Shown here: piece by piece, positions 36,717-42,216 of the stretch | Layout of the letters: each line of letters opens with the position of its first letter | Numbering within the stretch: the stretch's first letter is position 1 | Origin: Gemmatimonadaceae bacterium | Lineage (GTDB): Bacteria > Gemmatimonadota > Gemmatimonadetes > Gemmatimonadales > Gemmatimonadaceae | Assembly: GCA_025928335.1 (NCBI GenBank) | Contig: JAICJQ010000010.1 | Span: 1 to 42,216, forward strand | DNA: 42,216 nucleotides | Reading direction: 5' to 3' | Notes under the pieces: model-generated | The model's database searches: none | What the model was told of the DNA's origin: nothing | The model's input: the letters and a program-made list of their open reading frames with translations, nothing else | Program-made: the position numbers and the translations under genes

Positions 36717-37784
36717 TTGCCGACCTGGGCGCGGAGGCGACCATTTGGCCTGCTTGGCGATGGAAGGGCCGTCGATGAGCTGACGCTCGAGAATGACCGC
36801 GGCATGCGCGTCAGTGTGCTCTCCTATGGCGGCCGAGTACGGTCGCTCGTCGCACCGTTCGGCGGCGCGCTGGTCGATGTCGTGCTTGGTTTGGACACCC
36901 TCGCTGAATACGAGACGGATCGCTGTTTCGTCGGGCCATTGATCGGCCGGTTCGCGAATCGAATCGCCCACGGACGATTCTTCATCGACGGCGTCGAATT
37001 CCATCTTCCGTTGAACGACGGTCCGAATCATCTGCACGGCGGCCCACGAGGCTTTCATCGAAGGTTATGGGAGGCGAGTGTACGCGCGGGCGAGAACGGT
37101 GACACGATCGAGCTGGCATACCGCAGTGCTGCCTTGGAGGAGGGATATCCGGGAACGCTCGACGTGCGCACGACATTCGAGCTGACAGGCGACGACACGC
37201 TGGTCATCAGCTATTCCGCAGACACGGATGCAGCCACCCACCTGAACCTGACGTGGCACGGTTACTTCAATCTTGCGGGACACGACGCGGGCGATGCGCG
37301 CGACCACGAGCTCACGCTCGGCGCATCGAGCTTCCTTCCCGTAGATGGGACGATGATTCCGACGGGCGAGATTCGCCGTGTGGACGGAACTCCGTTCGAC
37401 TTCAGACGTGCGCGCCGGCTACGCCGCGGTGACACGGACAACGATGAGCAGCTTGTCATCGCCGAAGGCTACGATCACAACTTTGTAATCGACCGTGACG
37501 AACCCACAGGCCTCGCGTTCGTGGCGCGTGTCGTCGAGCCGAACTCGCGGAGACGGCTGGAAATCCACAGCACGGAGCCGGGCGTGCAGGTGTACGCCGG
37601 ACAGCATTTGCGCGGGCGCGCAAAAGGCGGGGCGACGTACGGCCCCCACTCGGGGTTCGCGCTGGAGACACAACATTTTCCGGATACGCCGAACGAGCCG
37701 TCGTTCCCCTCGACGCTGTTGCGACCCAGAGAAACCTTCAGGTCACGGACGGAGTATCGCTTCGGCGTCGCCACGACCGGTTGA
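36717..37784 (+). CDS. galM: Aldose 1-epimerase
   Basis: A 355-residue mutarotase interconverting alpha and beta anomers of aldoses, here probably xylose ahead of isomerisation. Active-site residues: H107 in NHLHGGPRGF, H181 in LTWHGYFNLAG and the base E317 in FALETQHFPDTPN. The C-terminal motif PNEPSFPSTLLRPRE is typical. There is no signal peptide, so it is cytoplasmic unless the start is misplaced. The only plausible in-frame start that keeps the conserved N-terminus (FGLLGDGRAVDELTL) is TTG 36717, four bases after the upstream stop and without a strong ribosome-binding site, so it probably depends on coupling. Its 3' end overlaps the opposing gene by about 42 bases. Confidence 0.9.
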   Translation: MPTWARRRPFGLLGDGRAVDELTLENDRGMRVSVLSYGGRVRSLVAPFGGALVDVVLGLDTLAEYETDRCFVGPLIGRFANRIAHGRFFIDGVEFHLPLNDGPNHLHGGPRGFHRRLWEASVRAGENGDTIELAYRSAALEEGYPGTLDVRTTFELTGDDTLVISYSADTDAATHLNLTWHGYFNLAGHDAGDARDHELTLGASSFLPVDGTMIPTGEIRRVDGTPFDFRRARRLRRGDTDNDEQLVIAEGYDHNFVIDRDEPTGLAFVARVVEPNSRRRLEIHSTEPGVQVYAGQHLRGRAKGGATYGPHSGFALETQHFPDTPNEPSFPSTLLRPRETFRSRTEYRFGVATTG

Positions 37785-38195
37785 CGGATTCGATGGCGCG
37801 ACCATCTCGCTCAGCGGGTGTGTCGATACGTATATCGCACCCTGCCCGTGGCCGATTCCCCAGCGAGCCGTGGCGGTGACGCCATCGAAGAAGCGAATGT
37901 ACGTCACGGGTCGGAGGTCGATCGTCCGCAGGGTCTCGACGCCGCCGAGCTTGATGCCGTCGAAGTACACCTGAACCTTGGTCGGCGACGAAAAGCTGTC
38001 GGTGCCGCGCTCGGCGAGCCAGTTCGAGCGCATCGCCTCGACGACGTCGTACGCGGTGTTGTAGCCGTGGTTGGCGAACTGCTCCGAGGTGAGCAGGGTG
38101 CGATCGAGGCGTGGCCCCACATCAGTCTTATGTCGAGCACACGCCGAGCCGAGGCCAAGGCCAGCAACGGTCAGAAGCCGCAAGATTGCATGCAT
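37743..38195 (-). CDS. Small lipoprotein resembling a TonB-receptor plug domain
   Basis: A 150-residue exported protein with lipobox GSAC (Cys19). The mature part reads NTAYDVVEAMRSNWL, then VQVYFDGIKLGGVETLRTI, YIRFFDGVTATARWG and GAIYVSTHP. This order (DGxxLGG, an acidic stretch, a small-residue helix, then GxIYV) mirrors the plug domain of SusC proteins, such as VVDGVPIGG to GANGVILVTT in the SusC here, but without any barrel. I infer a free-standing plug-like fold; the function is unknown. ATG 38195 has a GGGGGAG site at good distance. The last 42 bases overlap galM tail to tail. Confidence 0.75.
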   Translation of the reverse strand: MHAILRLLTVAGLGLGSACARHKTDVGPRLDRTLLTSEQFANHGYNTAYDVVEAMRSNWLAERGTDSFSSPTKVQVYFDGIKLGGVETLRTIDLRPVTYIRFFDGVTATARWGIGHGQGAIYVSTHPLSEMVAPSNPSTGRGDAEAILRP

Positions 38196-38302
38196 GCGCC
38201 AGCTCCCCCAAAGGCGGTCACGTTCAGTTCGTCTTGCAGTCCAGCGCTCGACGGAAGGCACGTGCCATCAGTCCCCGTCAGCGCCGGAGGCCGGGCAAAA
38301 AT

Positions 38303-39793
38303 TCATCGGCCGGGAACGGGGGGCGCTGCCACGTACCTGCGTCCGAGGAATCGATCGGCCCAGGCAATGAAGTATTTCCAGTTCGGGCCGTCGGTGTGCC
38401 CTCCGTCGTGTTGCCGCCATGCGAGCTGGCCGTCGAGCAGCCCAACGTTCACCGGCGGCATCTTTTCAGTTTTGTAATTGTCTGTCCTACCGAGATCTTT
38501 CGCGCCGAGTAAGCGGAACGCCGGGCCGGCGGCGATGGCGGCCATGAAGCTTCCCTGATGGTCGAGCCACTTCGCGTCGCCTTTCTCCGGCATGCCGTAG
38601 CTGATGAAGGTCAGACGCGGGGCGCACAAGGCGATCAGTTCGTGAGCATCGACCGGGAGATCGCCGGCGTTCTTGCTGCCGAAGGTAGCCGACGAGGCGC
38701 CGTACTTGAGAAAGTTCCCCGCCATCCAGTGATACTCACCAGAGCCGGTGAGATTCTCCACGGCTTCGCCCCAGTTGCGCCGATGCAGCTTGGCGCCGCC
38801 TTCGCCCGACGAGCCGACGAGGACGAGGGCAAACCGCTCGTCGAATGCCATCGTGACCAGCGCCGCCTTGCCGTAGCGAGAGACTCCTTCGATTCCGACG
38901 ATGTTCGCGTCGACCGTCCGATCGGTCTCGAGATAGTCCAGGGCGCGGGACGCGCCCCACGCCCACGCTCGAAGCGCGCCCCAGTCGTCGGGGCGGCGCG
39001 GTTGTCCGCGATTGACGAGTCCAATGACGCCTCGAGTCAGGCCGGCGCCGTTGTCGGCTTGAATCGTCACCGGGTTGAGAAACGCGAAGCCCCAACCGTC
39101 GGCGATGAGCTGATCGGTCGCGGGAGCGTCGCTGCCGGGTGAGGGCGGAGGTGGCGCGAACCCGCCGCGCCCAGTGCTCGCTGGCGCCGGCCGGCCCACG
39201 GCCTGAGCGAGACTTCCGCCACGAAACATGATCATGACGGGCGCAGGGGAGCGACCGTTCTCGGGAACGACGAGCGTCAACGCGATGTTCACATCGATTG
39301 ACGGATAGCCGGTGTTGTCGACATGTCCCACGAGTTGCTTGCCGACGACGCGCCGGCCGGCACTGGTGGCGGTGTCCGCAGCAACGACCGACCACAGAAC
39401 GGCCGGCGCATTTTTCGGAACGCGCCCGAACACTTCGCGCTCGAAGTCGTCGACGATTTCCGCGCGACGCCGACGCCACATTCGAGGATCGGTGACCTGC
39501 GCGCCGCTCTTCAGGGTGAGGAGCGGCGGCAGATCCGGGTATGGATTCGCCCTCGACTCGTCATAATTCGCGTGATTCGGGTCCCGTTCGTTTCCACTCG
39601 GGCCGGGGCGAAGAGCTTGAATCCCGAGCTGTTCCATCATCTGCACGTGATCCTGGGCCGCGGTCCAACTTTTCGGTTCGGGGGCCCGCGTCGAGCCCTT
39701 CGGCTGATGTTGCGCACAGGCCACGATCAAGCAGGCGAGGGCAACTCGACTTGCGATCGCCATCGTCGAAGCACGCCGCCAGCCAGTCGCCAT
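38303..39793 (-). CDS. CE15 glucuronoyl esterase, lipoprotein
   Basis: A 496-residue esterase predicted to cut the ester bond between lignin alcohols and the (4-O-methyl-)glucuronate of xylan. The nucleophile is S305 in EGVSRYGKAAL. The downstream SSGEGGAKLHRRNWGE motif and the histidine region RQHDGGHTDGPNW complete the family pattern. A proline-rich insertion (GGFAPPPPSPGSDAP near residue 225) interrupts the hydrolase core. The signal peptide is MATGWRRASTMAIASRVALA, with lipobox LIVAC and Cys26. ATG 39793 has AGGA upstream; other in-frame starts at 39829, 39763 and 39877 are possible. The enzyme fits with GH115 and GH67, which act on the same glucuronate side chain. It reads away from ppk. 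Confidence 0.9.
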   Translation of the reverse strand: MATGWRRASTMAIASRVALACLIVACAQHQPKGSTRAPEPKSWTAAQDHVQMMEQLGIQALRPGPSGNERDPNHANYDESRANPYPDLPPLLTLKSGAQVTDPRMWRRRRAEIVDDFEREVFGRVPKNAPAVLWSVVAADTATSAGRRVVGKQLVGHVDNTGYPSIDVNIALTLVVPENGRSPAPVMIMFRGGSLAQAVGRPAPASTGRGGFAPPPPSPGSDAPATDQLIADGWGFAFLNPVTIQADNGAGLTRGVIGLVNRGQPRRPDDWGALRAWAWGASRALDYLETDRTVDANIVGIEGVSRYGKAALVTMAFDERFALVLVGSSGEGGAKLHRRNWGEAVENLTGSGEYHWMAGNFLKYGASSATFGSKNAGDLPVDAHELIALCAPRLTFISYGMPEKGDAKWLDHQGSFMAAIAAGPAFRLLGAKDLGRTDNYKTEKMPPVNVGLLDGQLAWRQHDGGHTDGPNWKYFIAWADRFLGRRYVAAPPVPGR

Positions 39794-39949
39794 GCACAAT
39801 CCTGATGTGGGGTTGGGTAGCTGCCTCATTGTGATACCGCGGCCAGCCGATTGCAATTCTCGCCGGCGTCCGCACATAGCCGGGTACTCGCATCGGTTTG
39901 CCCGATTCGCAACGTGTCAAGTGCCCGAAAGGGGCCCTCCCGGTGTGCC

Positions 39950-39977
39950 GTGACAAAATCGTGACCCCGAGTGTGAC
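39950..39977. promoter_or_regulatory. GTGAC direct repeats upstream of ppk, Pho-box-like
   Basis: GTGAC occurs at 39950, 39961 and 39973, giving periods of 11 and 12 bases in the 255-base gap between the CE15 gene and ppk. TGACA followed by a second TGAC eleven bases on matches the reverse complement of the E. coli Pho-box pattern (CTGTCA repeated at 11 bases). It lies about 70-100 bases before the ppk start. The resemblance is by eye and the regulator is inferred. Confidence 0.42.
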
Positions 39978-40048
39978 GAACGGTCTAGCCCGCTCGCCCC
40001 GCTTTGGGGTATTACTATCGCCCGAACCGTAGCTAGGCATTCCTTGAT

Positions 40049-42216
40049 ATGTCGGACTTCACGTCGTCGCCGTCGCTGTACCTGAATCGCGAGTTGAGTT
40101 GGCTCGCGTTCAACGCCCGTGTGCTCCACGAGGCGCTCGACCCGAGAACGCCGCTACTCGAGCGCGTGAAGTTTCTCTCGATCTTCAGCACCAATCTCGA
40201 CGAGTTCTTCATGGTGCGCGTCGCCGGTTTGCGGCGGCAGGTTGCGGCGAAGGTCGTGCAGACTCCGCCCGACGGTCTCACTCCGCTCGAGCAGCTCGAG
40301 GCGATCCAGGCCGAGGTGACGCGACTCACGGCGCTCCAGCGGGCATGCCTCGAGGACCTGCTGAGCGAGCTCGCGCCGAACGGCGTTCGACTGCTCGGCG
40401 TCAAGGATCTCAGTCCGACGGAGTGGCGCGCGCTCGATGAGCACTTCGAATCGCAGATCTTTCCGGTGCTCACGCCGCTCGCCGTCGATCCGGGACATCC
40501 TTTTCCGTATATCTCGAATCTGTCGCTCTCGTTGGCCGTCGAGATCAGCGATCCGGAGGGCGGTCCGAATCGCTTTGCGCGCGTGAAGGTGCCGCGGAGC
40601 CTACCGCGATGGGTGCCCGTCGAGGGGCGGCCGAACCATTTCGTGCCCCTCGAGCAGGTGATCGGCGCGAACGTCGGCTCACTGTTTCCGGGGATGGACG
40701 TCGCCGCCTGGTACGCGTTCCGAATCACCCGCTACTCCGACCTCGAGATGCCGATCGAGGAGCCGGAGGATCTCCTGGCGACGATCGAGGAACAGGTGTT
40801 CCGCCGGCGCTTTGGCGAAGTGGTGCGCATCGAGGTGCAGGACGACATGCCCGAGCATCTCCGCGCGCTCCTCCTCGACGAACTACAGGAAGACAACGTT
40901 CCCGAGGCCGCGCGTCTCTCGGCGCGCGACGTTCACGATGCCGGCCACCTGCTCGACCTCGGCGAGTTGATGGGAATCGCGTCGCTCGATCTGCCGGCGC
41001 TCAAGGATCCGCCGTTCACGCCGGCGACGCCCGTCGAACTGCGCGACGATGCGAACATCTTCGACGTCGTGCGCGAGGGCGATGTGCTGCTGCATCACCC
41101 GTTTGATTCGTTCACCGCATCGGTCGAGCGCTTCCTCGAGGATGCGGCGGCGGACGATCAGGTCCTCGCCATCAAGCTGACGCTGTACCGGACGTCCGGT
41201 GACACGGCGATCGTCGCCGCGTTGATCGAAGCCGCCCAGCGCGGCAAGCAGGTCGCGGTCATCGTGGAGCTCAAAGCGCGCTTCGACGAAGCGAATAACA
41301 TCAGTTGGGCGCGGCACCTCGAAGACGCGGGGGTTCACGTCGCGTTTGGTTCGGCGACGCTCAAGACACACGCCAAGACGGCGCTCGTCGTTCGCCGCGA
41401 AGCCGACGGCATCAAGCGCTACGTTCACCTCGGCAGCGGCAATTACAATTCTCGAACGGCGCGGCTCTATACCGACATCGGGCTGATTACGTGCAGCCCG
41501 TCGATCGGCGCCGACGTGAGCGATCTATTCAACTCGCTCACGGGGTATTCTCGACAGCGCCTCTATCGCAAGCTGCTCGTCGCGCCGGTGAACCTCCGTG
41601 GCCGCTTCATCGAATTGATTCGCCGCGAGGCCGACCACGCGGCGGCCGGCCGTCCGGCCCGCGTCGTGGGGAAGATGAACGCACTGGTCGACGCCGAGGT
41701 GATCGACGAGCTGTATCGCGCATCCCAAGCCGGCGTTCAGATCGATCTGATCGTGCGCGGGATCTGCTGCCTGCGTCCGGGAATCCCGAACGTGAGCGAC
41801 CGGATTCGCGTCGTCAGCATCGTCGGCCGGTTCCTCGAGCACTCGCGGCTCTGGCAGTTTGAGAATGGCGGCGAGGAGGAGTTCTACGTCGGTTCGGCGG
41901 ACTGGATGCCGCGAAATTTCGATCGGCGTGTCGAGGCGGTCGCGCCCGTGGAGAATCCGTTTCTGTACGAGCGGATTCGCTCGTTGCTCAATGTGTACCT
42001 CGAGGACAACCGACAGGCCTGGGATCTCGACGCCGAAGGCCGGTGGCACCAGCGCCAGCCGGAGGGTGCCGTGCGTGCGTCGCACGAGCGCCTCGTTAAG
42101 AACTCGTGGGGCCGTGGCACCATCGTCAGCCGCGAGGGGTTACTCGATCTCGGCCGAGTCGATGTCGTTGGAGGAGAGCACCCGGCCGTCGGGGGCGACG
42201 ATCTCGACCGGCACAC
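40049..42216 (+). CDS. ppk1: Polyphosphate kinase 1, 3' end beyond window
   Basis: 722 codons of a polyphosphate kinase, which reversibly transfers the terminal phosphate of ATP to a polyphosphate chain. The N-terminal domain starts LNRELSWLAFNARVL and includes SIFSTNLDEFFMVRVAGL. The autophosphorylated histidine is H441 (KTHAKTALV) and the second active-site histidine H598 (FLEHSRLW), with the same 157-residue spacing as H435/H592 of the E. coli enzyme. YVGSADWMPRNFDRR lies near the end. Family members usually end about where HERLVKNSWGRG occurs (near 42112), yet the frame stays open to the window edge and runs over the tail of an opposing gene, so the true stop is not seen. It belongs functionally with the CHAD, pit and pst-remnant genes. 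Confidence 0.95.
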   Translation, partial: MSDFTSSPSLYLNRELSWLAFNARVLHEALDPRTPLLERVKFLSIFSTNLDEFFMVRVAGLRRQVAAKVVQTPPDGLTPLEQLEAIQAEVTRLTALQRACLEDLLSELAPNGVRLLGVKDLSPTEWRALDEHFESQIFPVLTPLAVDPGHPFPYISNLSLSLAVEISDPEGGPNRFARVKVPRSLPRWVPVEGRPNHFVPLEQVIGANVGSLFPGMDVAAWYAFRITRYSDLEMPIEEPEDLLATIEEQVFRRRFGEVVRIEVQDDMPEHLRALLLDELQEDNVPEAARLSARDVHDAGHLLDLGELMGIASLDLPALKDPPFTPATPVELRDDANIFDVVREGDVLLHHPFDSFTASVERFLEDAAADDQVLAIKLTLYRTSGDTAIVAALIEAAQRGKQVAVIVELKARFDEANNISWARHLEDAGVHVAFGSATLKTHAKTALVVRREADGIKRYVHLGSGNYNSRTARLYTDIGLITCSPSIGADVSDLFNSLTGYSRQRLYRKLLVAPVNLRGRFIELIRREADHAAAGRPARVVGKMNALVDAEVIDELYRASQAGVQIDLIVRGICCLRPGIPNVSDRIRVVSIVGRFLEHSRLWQFENGGEEEFYVGSADWMPRNFDRRVEAVAPVENPFLYERIRSLLNVYLEDNRQAWDLDAEGRWHQRQPEGAVRASHERLVKNSWGRGTIVSREGLLDLGRVDVVGGEHPAVGGDDLDRH
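42140..42216 (-). CDS. C-terminal end of an unidentified gene
   Basis: The reverse strand reads VPVEIVAPDGRVLSSNDIDS and four more residues (AEIE) before a TAA at 42140-42142. The composition looks like coding sequence (hydrophobic-polar alternation, GC-rich third positions) rather than a shadow of ppk. Only 24 residues are visible and I cannot name a family. If real, it is convergent with ppk, and the two tails overlap. Confidence 0.4.
   Translation of the reverse strand, partial: VPVEIVAPDGRVLSSNDIDSAEIE

Noticed and set aside
39997..40009. CCCC-GCTTT-GGGG hairpin as a terminator
   Set aside because: Only a four-base stem, no T-run after it, and it lies just before the ppk start rather than after a gene.
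1..42216. CRISPR array, tRNA, rRNA, insertion sequence or prophage genes
   Set aside because: No spaced repeat array, cloverleaf, ribosomal RNA stretch, transposase, integrase or phage structural gene was recognised; coding density leaves no gap over 300 bases without an assigned gene or remnant.

Overview
This is a GC-rich bacterial window dominated by one large locus for breaking down and catabolising glucuronoxylan, set inside genes for phosphate and polyphosphate metabolism. A SusC/SusD outer-membrane pair, many lipoprotein-type signal peptides, GC-rich codon use and an orphan TonB-plug-like lipoprotein suggest a Gram-negative outside the classic Proteobacteria. Gemmatimonadota is my best guess, but this rests on gene content and not on a marker gene.

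Left flank (1-7043): a 5'-truncated DUF47 (PhoU-like) gene and a Pit phosphate transporter; a small unknown gene; a DHA2-type drug exporter on the minus strand; a CHAD-domain protein (a polyphosphate-associated family); and a minus-strand porin. Next comes a wrecked pst locus: a pstB C-terminal scrap, a second pstB cut at its Walker A motif, and a frameshifted phoU without its stop codon. The right flank (40049-42216) is polyphosphate kinase ppk1, cut by the window edge, with the tail of an unknown minus-strand gene.

Xylan locus, part 1 (7044-18970, plus strand): SDR-type fructuronate reductase, a glucarate-dehydratase-like enolase, GH67 alpha-glucuronidase, xylose isomerase, xylulokinase, a three-gene ribose/xylose-type ABC importer and an SGNH esterase. 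Spacing is tight, with several stop/start overlaps.

Part 2 (18961-37784): a minus-strand sialate-O-acetylesterase-family esterase diverges from a SusC/SusD pair. Between them lies a clear sigma70-like promoter with an inverted repeat over its -10. After SusD come a GH10 xylanase, a GH3 glycosidase, a FadR-type GntR regulator, a second GH10 xylanase, remnants of a PA14-containing GH3, a 1502-residue GH115-GH43 fusion and an aldose 1-epimerase. Part 3 (37743-39793, minus strand) holds the TonB-plug-like lipoprotein and a CE15 glucuronoyl esterase.

Together the genes describe a route: CE15 and acetyl esterases strip ester bonds; GH10 enzymes cut the backbone; SusCD imports oligomers; GH115, GH67, GH43 and GH3 finish them; the ABC system imports sugar; GalM, XylA and XylB feed xylose to the pentose phosphate pathway; and UxuB with the enolase-family dehydratase handle uronic acid. 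The most notable observations are the GH115-GH43 fusion, the collapsed pst remnants exactly at the locus edge, the GH3 remnant, and 11-bp-period repeats resembling Pho boxes in both phosphate-side intergenic regions.
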